The notes under the pieces were generated by a model. The model saw only the letters and a list, made by a program, of their open reading frames with translations. It was not told the origin of the DNA and did not search any database. A DNA stretch of 64,000 bases, from positions 43,740 through 107,739 of the forward strand of contig NW_026729307.1 in assembly GCF_030272615.1 (NCBI RefSeq). Reading direction: 5' to 3'. Positions 11,467-22,568 of this stretch are shown here, in pieces. Each line of letters opens with the position of its first letter. The stretch's first letter is position 1. This DNA comes from Cryptomeria japonica. Lineage: Eukaryota; Streptophyta; Pinopsida; Cupressales; Cupressaceae. The translations under genes were made by a program, and so were the position numbers.

Positions 11467-11830
11467 CTTGTCTGAACTAAACAAAAATATTGCCTACTAA
11501 GGCTATGGTTACGTTCAACTTTCAAGCTCAACTCAATCGCAAAGAAATTGCAAGATGAGAGTGAAAAAAAAGCTGGCGGTTGCTTCCATTATGGTGTACG
11601 TGGGTAACTTATAGATCGATTATGCACACGTTTTTTTTGAAAAGCCATTGCATTCCTTATTTTATTGAACTTCTTTTTTGATTATCTTCCAACTTATTCA
11701 ACTTATCACAGTTTGACTGTTTACGTGTCAATTAGATAATGAAGGAATCTAACTGTGGCAGCCGTGGGATAAGAGGGGACAAATCTAGTGATAAGATAAG
11801 GTTGCCATGGCAGAGCATATTTTGAATACG
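11467..11830 (-). promoter_or_regulatory. Probable MIOX promoter region, copy 1
   Basis: Sequence upstream of the MIOX ATG on the minus strand. CTATAAGT (plus positions 11,607-11,614) is a TATA-like box about 140 bp before the ATG. Three GATAAG words lie at 11,768, 11,790 and 11,795 on the plus strand; GATAAG is the I-box core of many light-responsive plant promoters. These short matches could be chance. The rest, to about 12,180, shows nothing recognisable. Confidence 0.3.
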
Positions 11831-12179
11831 GATGCCACGCATATTTCTGGAATAAAAAAAGAAAAACCAGAGAAATGAGAGGAATTAGTGAGTAAAGAGT
11901 ATTACAATGTGTAGGTATTGTCTTCCAACTCTCTCATAAGCCAGCCGCCTACGTAGATTATACATGTTATATTCAAACAAGCAATTTCAAAATCACTCAA
12001 CTCACATCAGTGTTAGGTAGTTTTCCACCTCGAACAACATGTGGCGCTTTAGATGATTATTGTTTAAGGTCTTTCAATACAAATCCAAATCTTGAACAAG
12101 GATGCAAAGCGTCAAGTTCCTGCCATTAGAAGAATGAGAGTAATGGATAGAGAAAAAGAGGAAGAGATAGCTACATATA

Positions 12180-12790
12180 GATATAGATGGAGAAATAAAG
12201 CTATTCAAATAAACTTTTATTTATAAATCAAAAGTGAATTAACTTTCATTTAAAAAATTAATTCAGTTATAAAATATATTCACTTTTGAACTAAAATAAA
12301 CTTCATAATAAGTATAATAATAAACTTTATAAATAAGTATAGCATTATTATTATAATAACTACAACATTATTATATTAAGAATTAAACAAATTCTCATTA
12401 TAAGTATAAAATATGTAATAATAAAGTTATATTTTTAATTATATATATAATAAAATTAATTTATAATTATTACTAAAAATTTGTAAAGTTTATTGGATTG
12501 GAAATGGTGTTAGTGTGAGAGTTATGGTTTGGTTAGAGTTATAATTCAAAAATTCAAAAGTGAATAAACTTTCACTTATAAAGTTTATTCAATTATAAAA
12601 TTTATTCACTTATGAATAAATTTGATAAGTGAAACTTTATTCACTTTGAATTAAAATAATCTTTAATAAGTATCACATTTTATACTTATAATATGTATAA
12701 CATTATTTTCCAATTCTTTTGTATATTTTCAATAATAAAAAAATATAACATTATTATTATAAAATAAGTAATAATAATGTTAGTTTTAAA
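12180..12790. repeat. AT-rich block with two diverged repeats, copy 1
   Basis: A segment beginning TCAAAAGTGAAT near 12,227 recurs near 12,554 with changes, each followed by an ATTATAAAAT(A/T)TATTCACTT-like stretch and an AATAAGTAT stretch. AAGTGAATAA and its complement TTATTCACTT occur several times, so the block can fold on itself. No gene seen. Equivalents: 36,366-36,976 and 60,553-61,163. Confidence 0.5.
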
Positions 12791-12814
12791 ATTAGGGTTA
12801 GGGTTAGGTATACA

Positions 12815-12979
12815 ACTAGCTTATATATATTTAATAATATATATAGAATAAGCCGAGAGATATCCTTCTAGAGGCGCCTATTTTTTTATTAATTTATCAA
12901 CATTAAATGGCAATAGGTGCCTCGAGAAGAATATCTCTCAGCTTATTCTATATATATTATTAAATATATATAAGCTAGT
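12815..12979. repeat. Fold-back element, 66-bp inverted arms, copy 1
   Basis: Left arm 12,815-12,880 and right arm 12,914-12,979 are reverse complements at 62 of 66 positions, with a 33-bp loop. Arms begin ACTAGCTTAT. The structure resembles a MITE or a fold-back element. No clear target-site duplication is seen. A short clean telomere-like run (12,792-12,808) lies immediately to the left. Confidence 0.75.
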
Positions 12980-13059
12980 AGCAATCGCAGCATGAATTGA
13001 AAGACATGACATAAATTAATTTCAAATTATATATTGTTGTATAGTTGTATATTTTGTAT

Positions 13060-13925
13060 TGGTACAGTGTTAGATTTAGGATTCCATTTGGTTCAATTCT
13101 AGATTTATAATTATAGTTAGGATTGGAATCAAAATAGTCGGCCTAATTCAATAAGGATTAGGGTTCATTATGGTTTACTATTAGGGTTAGGATTTGATTT
13201 AGTTTAAAATAGTAGGCCTAATTCAATAAGGAATAGGGTTCATTTTTTCTTGCTATTAGGGTTAGAGTTATGGTTGTAGTTAGGGTTTACATCATTGTTA
13301 AGGTTAGGTTAATGGTCAGGGTTTTGAATTTACATCATGTTTAGTGTTACGGTTAGCGTTAAGATTATGATTACGGTAGGATTTAGGTTATGGTTAGATT
13401 ATGTGTAGGGTTATGGTTTATATCATAGGACTATGATTAGGGTTAGGATTATAGTTAGGGTTTACATCATTATTAGGGTTAGGTTAATGATTAGGGTTTG
13501 GATTTACTTCATGATTAGGATTAGGGATAGGGTTAAGATTGTGGTTAGGCTTTGGATTTATCATTATGGTGAGGATTATGTCTAGGGTTAAGGTCAGAGT
13601 TAGGGTTAAAATTCTAATCTTAATCTTAATTTTAATTGTATTTGTTTTTTTAATTCTAATTATAACTCTTATTTTAGTTGTAATCATAATCTTAATTCTA
13701 ATATTAACTATGTAATGATTATCTTAATCATAATTTTATTTCTAACATGAACCCTAGTTTCAATCTTAACCAAACCCTTGATTTTGATACTACTTCTAAA
13801 CATAACCCTTATTCTAAGATTAATTCTATTTTAGTTCTAGTCCTGGTCCTAGCCCTAACTTTATTCTAACCTTCATCCTAATCCATAATTATTATCCTAT
13901 CCTAATTCTAACCTTAAATCCAACC
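13060..13925. repeat. Degenerate telomere-like tract, G-rich then C-rich, copy 1
   Basis: From about 13,060 to 13,610 the plus strand is full of TTAGGG-related words (TAGGGTTAGG, GGGTTATGG, GATTAGGG). From about 13,611 to 13,925 it switches to the complementary type (CTAATCTTAATC, AACCCTAG, AGCCCTAACT). The head-to-head order is that of a telomere-telomere junction, but the words are very degenerate. The hexamer type differs from the usual plant TTTAGGG. An ORF-like reading of this tract is a by-product of the repeat. Confidence 0.65.
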
Positions 13926-14531
13926 CGGTCTAATAATTGTATCTAAATGTAAGTAATAACAAGTGGGCATGCCTAATATCAATTTTATATTATAAATATA
14001 TACTAATGATAAAATTTTATATGATTTGTTGGTTTTGTAAAATTAAAAGTATTTACCACAGAGTGAAAGTAGAGTGTATATTAACCATAGGTTAATTTAA
14101 CTTGGCTAAAGATATTATAAATATTTGATATTGTATTTAAACCATAATATTAATTTTAAATTACAAAAATGTAATAATGATAAAACTTTAAATTTATTTT
14201 TTTGATTTAAAAAGAAGCGTTAACATGGGCGCCTACCCTTTAACATAGTCATGGACCAGCCAAAGCACACCAACAACAAAAAGTTAAACTAGATGAAAGT
14301 TCAGCAAGAAATTAACAGACAAGAGTTTAGCAGTAATTTAAACGGCAGGGGCATACCCCGATAATAAAAAAACACCAGAAAAACAAGTCCTAAGATCTAA
14401 GGGGCCGGTTTACCCTACGCAAAGGGTATGCAACTCACCCACTTAATTAGGGTTTGAGGGTTCTATGTTCTCATCTTCCTTGAAGTCCCTATCCTTGTCC
14501 ATTTTCTTTTTTTCTTGTTTTTGTCGATTTT
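13926..14531. other. AT-rich interval and probable 3' flank of the minus-strand element, copy 1
   Basis: 13,926-14,220 is AT-rich with no gene seen. At about 14,222 composition changes to a more balanced sequence that leads into the minus-strand pseudogene ending at 14,532, and may be its 3' flank. Equivalents are 38,113-38,718 and 62,300-62,905. Confidence 0.35.
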
Positions 14532-15399
14532 TCATTCTTTACCAACGCCTTCCAAGATACTTGAATCATTTTTGTAGGCTTCGCAGTTAGAGGGAAAACT
14601 AGTACCTTGCTCCAAATCCTCAATGATATTGTCCAGGGTCACTTTCACCTGATTATCATTAGCTTGTGAGGCATGGGGTCCCAAAGAGAGGCCGAGGTCT
14701 TCCAAATCAGCACTATTAATGCTGACAACGATATTCACTTCGCTTATGGGGTCTTTTTTCAATTTTCCCCTCGTCACCCTCATCAAGATCTTCTTGAACA
14801 GTATTAGTGTGGGTTTCGCCTCTCTTTTCAATGGAGCCCTTAAAATCTACCTTATGAGACCTCCATCTTCCAACTATGTCATCAACAAGGTATTCCTCTT
14901 CTGACTCTCCAGAACTAGAATTATCAATGATAATTCTTTTGCGTTTCCCAGTTTTACCTTTTCCTTTAGAGCCAGAGTGGTTCTTGTCCAACCCAGAGGA
15001 AGGGGGAGGGCAAGTGGGAGTGCTCAACTTAGTAATGGTAATAGAGGAGGAAGGCATCGTAGGGGAAGAAAATAACTCATTGGAAAGTTGAAAGAACCTG
15101 AGCGGGGTAAAACCAGTGGCAAACGTTGTCAAAGAGTGGGAGGTGAGAAAAGGGAGCTGAACAAGCATGATGTTTTGTGCGGGGGGCCAGAGAGTGGAAA
15201 GATAATCGTAAAGCCTGTAAATTAAGACCTGGTGGAGGGGAATTGGAGGTTTACCTTCATTCTTGGGGTCGAGGGCATCCTTAATATAACTCTCCATAGA
15301 ATGGAGTGGGTAGAAGGGAAAACAAAGAAAGTCATAGTTCCTAAAATGGTTTAGCAGAGGCAAGTGATAATAGTACGTAAAAAATATAATGACGTCCCT
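14532..15399 (-). pseudogene. Second plant-transposon-protein-like remnant, copy 1
   Basis: On the minus strand one frame stays open for 215 codons (15,363-14,716), but its first codon is TTG, not ATG. It opens with LLNHFRNYDFLCFPFYPL, parallel to the LLNHLDTRLGYLFLSI part of the X1/X2 ORF, so both descend from the same protein family although they are distant. A Ser/Thr/Pro-rich stretch and the basic GSKGKGKTGKRKR follow. Near 14,750 the homologous reading shifts to another frame that continues to 14,532 (EDLGLSLGP, IIEDLEQGTSF). Without its N-terminal half and with a frameshift, this is a broken copy. Upstream it is joined directly to an unrelated remnant at about 15,400. Confidence 0.5.
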
Positions 15400-16109
15400 C
15401 CAAAGTCAAATTAGGCTTTGGTATAAGGGTTGATAAGGAAGGGAGAGGAAATCCTAAACCTTCTCTGGTGCATTGTGAAATAAGTTCTGTAGGGACTTTG
15501 ATTCCTTGTTCCATCTTTCCAAGACCTTGTCCACTATAGCATTGTTTAGAAATCATGTCATAGCCAACCTCATAATGATTTTGTAATTGTGAAGGAGAAG
15601 GACTTGCAGAATGTCCAACAAGATGAATAAATGAACGATGAATGATCTTTGTAGGGAGATTATTATTTCTATCATTATTCCTGTCCACTTTGTTAGGTTG
15701 GGAAGAAGTATTCTCATCATCTAAAGCCTCATCTTTACCTAATGTTGTGTTAGGAGATACACCATGAATAAAATGTGTAACATCATCTTGTCTCAAAATA
15801 TGCTAATGATTTAGATAAGATAAACTCTTAGAGAATTAGGAGGATCTAGAGTGTATATGTGCTAATATTAACATGTTTACCTTGTCTCTCTTGCACAAAA
15901 GTACCTTTACAAGAAGAGGACTCATCATTTCTCTTCAATGTTAAGATCCTTTTGATGGATGCATGATGAAAAAAGGAAGAGATATTTGCCAAAGATATAT
16001 ACCTCCAAGAGGAGATCTTTAACAAAAATAACATATCTTCAATGTTACAAGTATGATTCATTTTAATATCATCTCTAGGAGGATTTTTCAAAGGTATTAC
16101 TTGAAACAT
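15400..16109 (-). pseudogene. Retroelement remnant with a G-patch-like motif, copy 1
   Basis: Two minus-strand frames (16,109-15,846 from a true ATG, and 15,796 to about 15,400) form a decayed coding region. At about 15,567-15,450 the reading GYDMISKQCYSGQGLGKMEQ, followed by GI, P and REGLGF, fits the G-patch pattern of glycine-rich RNA-binding segments. One conserved Gly is Cys. G-patches occur in RNA-processing proteins and in polyproteins of some plant Ty3/gypsy elements; given the setting, the second is likelier. No protease, RT or integrase is recognised. The 16,109-15,846 part is not recognised. Confidence 0.45.
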
Positions 16110-17920
16110 CTACTAAGGCTTTAATGAAATACAAACATTCTATAAGTTAATTTAAAAACGTAATCATATAACAACATGAACATGTTTGAAAGATTCAAGG
16201 AATGATTTCAATATAGGAAAAATCTTTGAAACTATCATAATACAATACATTAAAGTGGTATGAATGAATGCGAGTTACATGAAGTGAAAGAAGCCATTAT
16301 CCAACTTTTGATTTTGAGAGATATAGCTAATAAGAAATGTAATCACATGTGAAATAGAAAACCAATCAGATTTTGTAAATTCCATTGTGAAAAATCAAAT
16401 CTTAAAACACCCAATTAAAATTATGTAAAAATGTTAGAAGTGTTGGGTTCACCAAAAATGTAATTGGGGGATAATGAGATTCACAAGTCTAGGCATGCAA
16501 ACTAGGAAACCAAACCCATTTCACAACAATACATTTAGGTAAATAAAATTCAATAGGCTTAGCCTCAAAACCTATTCAGAAAGGGATTGAGTATAGATTA
16601 GAATTCACTTACCTGATTTTATTTGAATGTGATTTTGGAATGATAGGAATTGAATACAAGAACTAGGGTTGATGATGTAAAATTGACAATGATAAACATG
16701 CACAAAGAGTTTTAGATTAGATATGTAAGAATCAACTACAGTTCTATAAATGGGAAGCAAAGAGAAACATGTGGCTAAAATCTAAGCTAATAAATGTGGT
16801 TCAATGATGCTAGGTGAACTTGACCCAAAAGTTTTGGATGCAAACAACATAAATAACTTTAGAATCAAGATGTTTCTCTAAGTATCTCCCTAAAAGTTTG
16901 TCAAAAAAGTATCGACCACTGATTCTAGGAAACATTAACCCAGTCTTTTTGCTTCTTCAAAATTGGTCCTATGTGTCTCAATTTGCTCTTTTTTGCTTTA
17001 TATTCATTATCTACAAAAGCTATTAGTTGCACGGTCAAGAGAGAAAAAGGTGTTGGGTTGATAGGGGCTTGCCTAGGTTAAAACTTGGGTTTGGAATTTA
17101 ACTTTAATAAAATAAATGAAATGAAATCTTGAATGTAAAATGTTGGATGTGCAATATTATACTCCTAGCTAGCTGATGTTGATAATGGTGATGATGCAAC
17201 TCTCTTTGAATATGAACACAAGTTTTGATGCAATAACATGACATTGCAAGACATGATGAGGATCAATCATGAAAACATGCTTGCATATAGATTGATGCAA
17301 CATTCTACTCCATAATGTTTAGTTCTAAATAAAGATTTATCTTGAAGTATATGGTGGGATGAAATGATGCTTAATAGGTTCGTATGATGTGTGTGGATAT
17401 GAAAATGAATTAGAAAGATGTTCTTATATAGGGTTCTCTAGGTATTTCACAAATTAAGCCAAGCTCCATTGGTCATATTGAAATATTAGGATTAAGGATC
17501 AATTGGCATAAATCAGGCCATCAACATGTTTAAAGATGAGCTAAATCTAGGGGCCAAGGACACTTAGCACCCTATTGGAACTATAAAATTTCTCATTTAA
17601 ATGTGCATGTTAAACTTGGGAAGAAACCCTAAGATATTTTAGAATGTTGTTGCCCTTGTTCTATTCTAATTTGTTGTTGACTTACAATATCCAGTTGCAA
17701 GTCACTTTAGTTATTCATCTAAAGGTGTTTTAGTCATCGAGTTACGAGTCCCAAGGTTAGCTCTCTAGGTTTCACCCAATTTATTTTTTCCTAAGTGCTT
17801 AGTGCTTTTAATGTTTATTATTTCCTAATACATGACCCCTCAAGGCCTAAAAATGTCTTAACAAAGTGTCAAAAGCCCATGTGTAGAATAAGTCACTTAA
17901 GTTATCCCCATCATTGAGGC
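16110..17920. other. Noncoding interval, possible LTR debris, copy 1
   Basis: 1.8 kb without a convincing ORF. GTGTTGGGTT occurs at about 16,441 and again near 17,052, which could be edges of LTR pieces, but the sequences that follow do not match, so no LTR pair is called. Equivalent: 40,297-42,107. Confidence 0.3.
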
Positions 17921-17924
17921 TTGC

Positions 17925-18605
17925 ATTGGTTGTCGAGTGCCTTTCCATGACCTAATGACCCAACGATTGAGCTCTTCAAGTCCTAGGATAAGTGAGAAAA
18001 GCTTATTGATGGAGCTCCAACTATAACTGGGCACACATTTAAGACCCAATGATCCAGTGATGGTGCATTGCAATCACATGCATGAAGTGGTCGATCACTA
18101 GGGCCTATGTTGGTCATTGGGTGCCCTTTTATGGCCCAACAACCCAACAACCCAGCATGAAAGTAAAGAAGTGGCTCAAGGAATCATCAACAAGTGTATC
18201 ATTGAGGCTTCAATATACCATTGAGTGGTCATTTAAATCTCAACGATCCAATGATGGATTATGGAGTGAGTTATTAGGCCTGACATACAACGATGACATG
18301 GACATTAGTGGGGCTTTACTATGTTGTTAGGCACTTGAAATTGGCCCAATGAACCAACGATAAAAAGAGACAAAGATGGTGTTGCATGAGCCTATTTCTT
18401 GGACGTAGCTCAATGTTAGAACATTGTTTTAGAGTGACCCAATAATGTAATGTAAAGTTCACAAGGTCATATCAGTAGGACCTATGTATATAGTTGGGTG
18501 CCTTTGAATCCTCCAACAATCTAATGATACCATCAACACAAAAATTAAATACTTATCACTAGGAGGTATGCACATCTTCAAGTGACCCTCTTTGACCTAA
18601 TTAAC
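17925..18605. repeat. Degenerate minisatellite of about 90 bp, copy 1
   Basis: A theme of the type 'ATTGGGTGCC-TTT-ATGGCCCAA-GACCCAATGATGG' returns about every 80-110 bp, roughly seven or eight times. Anchors are near 17,938, 18,030, 18,119, 18,222, 18,334, 18,497 and 18,578. Units are heavily diverged. The 82-codon open stretch at 18,082-18,330 is inside this repeat and is not considered a gene. Confidence 0.55.
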
Positions 18606-19079
18606 TAGAAATATTAATGAGACAAAAGAGATAGCTTGGTGAAAATATTCAAACCTCCATAATGATAGTCAATTTGTCAAATTGATGGATGGAATTAAAA
18701 CTAGGTAATTGCTTCACCGGTAACATGGGATTTCACATGAGCAAGCATTGATGAAAAAAGTTGGGTGAGTCAAGATTTTTCAATCAATTGAGTCACAAAA
18801 AACACTTTTTCATTTCCCTAAGCCTTGATAGAGAGTAACATTGAGTTCCCAAGCATTTGGTAGTGAAAAGATTGAGTTTTTTCTGAAGTTCGAAATGTGC
18901 AATTATCCTGAAGCAGTAAGTCTTGAAGTCTGCTCCCTTTATTTTTGTTGTGAATATTCTCTATGATAATTAGGAGTCTCCAAGATTTAAGTCTAGGGTC
19001 TGATAGAAATTGGTTTGCCATAATTGAGAATTATGCCTAGTATAAACTTAAAGGATGACACTCTAGTGTTTTGTTTATC
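18606..19079. other. Interval before the plus-strand element ORF, copy 1
   Basis: About 470 bp with no gene recognised; it may be the 5' flank of the decayed ORF that follows. A 67-codon minus-strand open stretch (18,818-19,021) shows no family features. Equivalent: 42,793-43,266. Confidence 0.3.
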
Positions 19080-20870
19080 ATAAGAGGTTTTAGTGGATTC
19101 TATCACCCTGAAGAAACCCTAGTAGAATGGCAAGTTATTCATAGAACCCTCCTTAGTCAAAAGCTAAGAGGAAAAATAAATAATCGCGGTTCTAGCAAAA
19201 TTTGGTTTACCAATTGCTTGGCTTAGCTATGAGGCTAAGAAAATCATAGAGTATCAACCCCACTGCAAAAAGATTCAATGATGTTCAAAAAGGCCTTAGG
19301 GATGTTTGGACTCCCTTGCGTGGCTATGACTTATTTAGGTATCACCACAAGAAGACTGGTGTGTAACCCTTGGAGATTGAATTTTGAAAGGTTGGTGGTA
19401 CCGAATGTGTTCGTTAATGTGGATTTAATAAGAGCTATACAAAAAAGTTGTCCCAAAGAGAAAATCAATTTGTTATCTAAATGAGATGAAATTCATGAAG
19501 AAAATCACAAAGTTTATTTGTCAAGTGTTCGAGGAGGATTTAAGATGTGACATAGACTCAATCTAGGATATATTCTTGATGAATATCACATGTGTGATAA
19601 TGACTACAAGATTAAATGACTCCCATATCACAGGTTGAGAACTCGGGATGGATGTTTAATGGTTTTCTAGGATACATACAAGACACCCTTCTTTGTTAAA
19701 TTGTTTAAGGATTATTATGAGTATACATACTACTCTATGTGCCAAGTTTTGGGCAAGGATTCTCATGAAAATATGTCAACTACCCTCCTTATTCTTGCTG
19801 CTGATATTTAGAGCCATGACGCTAGAAGTTTTGATTATGCAGAGTTTCTTGCAAATGAGATTAATAGGGGCTTTGCTTTTGTCAAAAAGAACAATGATAT
19901 TATTGTCTTCAAACATTATTCATTATTAATGCACCTCATTTTTTTCATAGGATGGGAAAAGAACGTCTGGAAGCACCCATTAAGGCTTGTAGATGAGGAT
20001 TATGATGAAAACATATGCCCAACTCAAATGTGGACAACCATATGAGACTGGAGGTGTGACACAACTCACTATTTAAATTTTAAATAATTATTTATGAGAC
20101 AAATTTATATCAAATTAGGTCACCCATGGGATTAAAGGTTATCCCCCACAATTTAGAAATTTCTTAGACCCCAGGACAAATAGACCAAGATACAAATTGA
20201 TCATAACTGGGGAGACTACTATGATTTTAGTGATTGTGCCAAGATTAGATTGTTTGGTTTTAAAGGAGTTCCATGTCTATTGCCAGTCATTATGCTTAAC
20301 AGAGTTACATTTCTAGAGATTGTGAGACAAATGGTCAATTGAGATCATTTGCACTTCAAAAATTTCCATAAGTAGTCCTTTTTGCCTACAACTCTGAAAT
20401 TTGGAGACTTCCAACTTAGTAAATTTGAGGGATACCCCCTCATTAAAAAAAAATCACATATTATGGAGTGCCCTATGGTCACACCAGTTGTCATTTTGAT
20501 CCTGAAGGTTCTATTGAAGAGAATAAAATTGCACAACACTAAAGAGGATATTCTCATGAACATTACTTTCATGATGACATAATAAATAATTATGAAGAAG
20601 ACAATGCTTCAAGAAGGAATGGCATTGACAATAAGATCATGGTACTAGAGAGGTGGCGACTGAGGCAAAATCCCTCATATAGAAGTACTTTCATTATTGA
20701 AATATATTACATGAAGATGATAGCGAGAATGATTCACCATGAATATAAGTTACTAACTGGTGTGCCACCAAAGGCCTTTATAAGATGTAGAGGAGAAAAA
20801 CTTGAATAGGAGGTGAGACCAATGGAAGTAGAAAGTGTGACTCATCTTGCTCATATGTAACCTCAACGCA
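19080..20870 (+). pseudogene. Decayed retroelement-type ORF, plus strand, copy 1
   Basis: Protein-like stretches follow one another in the same direction but in changing frames with many stops. Examples are GFSGFYHPEETLVEWQVIH (about 19,085-19,140), FNDVQKGLRDVWTPLRGYD (about 19,273-19,330), YAEFLANEINRGFAF (about 19,838-19,880), FKHYSLLMHLIFF, then NWGDYYDFSDCAKIRLFGF (about 20,203-20,260) and LPTTLKFGDFQLSKFEGYP (about 20,378-20,435). The wording is typical of hypothetical proteins from repetitive elements of large plant genomes, as far as I recall, but I cannot assign a family. It is broken in copies 1 and 2 alike, so it was dead before duplication. Confidence 0.45.
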
Positions 20871-22568
20871 CCACTAGGGAAAGGACACCTAGTGCCTTTG
20901 ACCACCCAGAAAGGGGTTAAACAAAGATGGCTTAGGTGCACTGAGGATCAAGACAAAATCTTGGATCACCATATGATCATACAATGATAGTTTTGCAATG
21001 CAAAAGACATAAATAGGCTTGGAAAAGAGCTAGGAGGAAACACACTAAGGCAAGGACACAATATGAGTGTAAAATTATATAGGTTTATAATTTTGGCACT
21101 ACTCAGGGTACCCATCTCAATCCTAGTGAGGATCCATGGAAACGTGCATGATATAATGAAGAATTAAATCATACACAATTCATAATGTAGTTTTAAGAGA
21201 AACCTCAAAATGAAAACCTGTTAAAAGAAACAAAGGCAATAAGGATGTCTTAAGAATGCAAGACAGGTCTATGAGAAACAAAAATGTAGGGTTTCATAAA
21301 CTTTGTTGCTTACAGTGTGTTTAACATATGATGATGTATAGATACTCAGGGATAAAAACATCTCCAATCAATAGAGTTTTAAATGACAAAACCATAGAAT
21401 GAAAGTTAGGTGAATATGCATGGCAAGGTATCTAAGGTGAAAAATCTTGAAAGGATAATGATAAGGTTAGATGATGAGTTAGGTATTTGTAATGCCAAAA
21501 GGAGACTATGCATCAACAATCTGAGACTCTTAGTGATAGCCCATGCAAAAGTGTAGTCAAGGAAAAGCTAATATTTGAGAAGAGAAAAAGAGAACAATAA
21601 TAGGTCATTATCCATTGAAATAACAATAGTCATGCAACTAAGAAAACCCATGATCTACTTAAAAGACCAAAGTTGACCCAAGGACAAGAAAGGCATGGAT
21701 CCATTTATGATCTCAAAAATGCCATGTCTATGGTGAAAATATGGAGTGTAAGAAACCTTGTCATTTTAGATGAATGATAAGAGATTAGAATGAGTCAAAC
21801 TATGACAATGTTAAAGCTTTCGCGGAGAAGAAAACTATTCTTGTAGGAAACAAGAGGCTCATCTTAGATTTTGAAATCACTATTTCTGAAGATGCTTATA
21901 GAAAATTGAAAGAGCAAAAAAATGAAAATGTATAAAGGGCATTCACTGATGTAACAAGGCTAGAAGAAACATAAGATGAAAAAGGTCAAGGAAGATTAAG
22001 GAGAAGGGTACTATAAAAAAGAGAAAGCACAATCATGAATAACTAAACCCATACCTAGTATCTTGAAAAAGAGAAGGTAATTATATGGCAATATAATGGT
22101 CAAACAAGATATCAGAGTAGCAAGCCAGTGTGGATGAACTTCATGAAGAGTGAGAATGAGGAAAATACCCACATCCCACATGATGATAGTAGGAATCACA
22201 AAGTTCAAATTCACTACATTAATTTCATGATAGTCAAATTCACTTTTATTTTGTACTAGTAGTAGGAGTATTGTCTAGGTTAGTAAAAGTGTTTGCAAAA
22301 AAATGTATGAGTGTGAGGAGAGAAAATGAATAGTCATTTAAGAACATGTAAAGAAGTGACGGCACACGATAGAAAATATGTGAGTGCTAAGACTATCTTG
22401 GTGAAGATTGATGAAACAATAAACAAAAGGATAGGGACACCACAAGTGACGATTTGTGGGGAGAAGAAAGTTCAAGCACATACATGAAAAAATTATGAAA
22501 TATTGTGACATAATCGATAGAGTAGATTGTAGCAACCAATATGTTCAAGGGAAATAAAATATAAGTAA
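20871..22568. other. Noncoding interval, copy 1
   Basis: 1.7 kb of AT-rich sequence with scattered stops in all frames. A short protein-like run (KTILVGNKRLILDFEITISE, about 21,830-21,890) may be the end of the element ORF upstream. No repeats or RNA genes were seen. Confidence 0.35.

Noticed and set aside
12815-12979. MicroRNA precursor
   Set aside because: The arms pair almost perfectly over their whole length and are rich in TA repeats, which is typical of a MITE; there is no evidence of a processed product.
13484-13687. Open stretches in the telomere-like tract (also 37,725-37,937 and 61,912-62,124)
   Set aside because: Translations are low-complexity products of the repeat, on different strands in different copies.
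16441-17070. Possible LTR pair starting with TGTTGGGTT
   Set aside because: The sequences following the two matches do not align, and no primer-binding site or internal domain is placed between them.
17925-18605. CRISPR-like array
   Set aside because: Units are diverged throughout, with no constant repeat and variable spacer; the DNA is eukaryotic.
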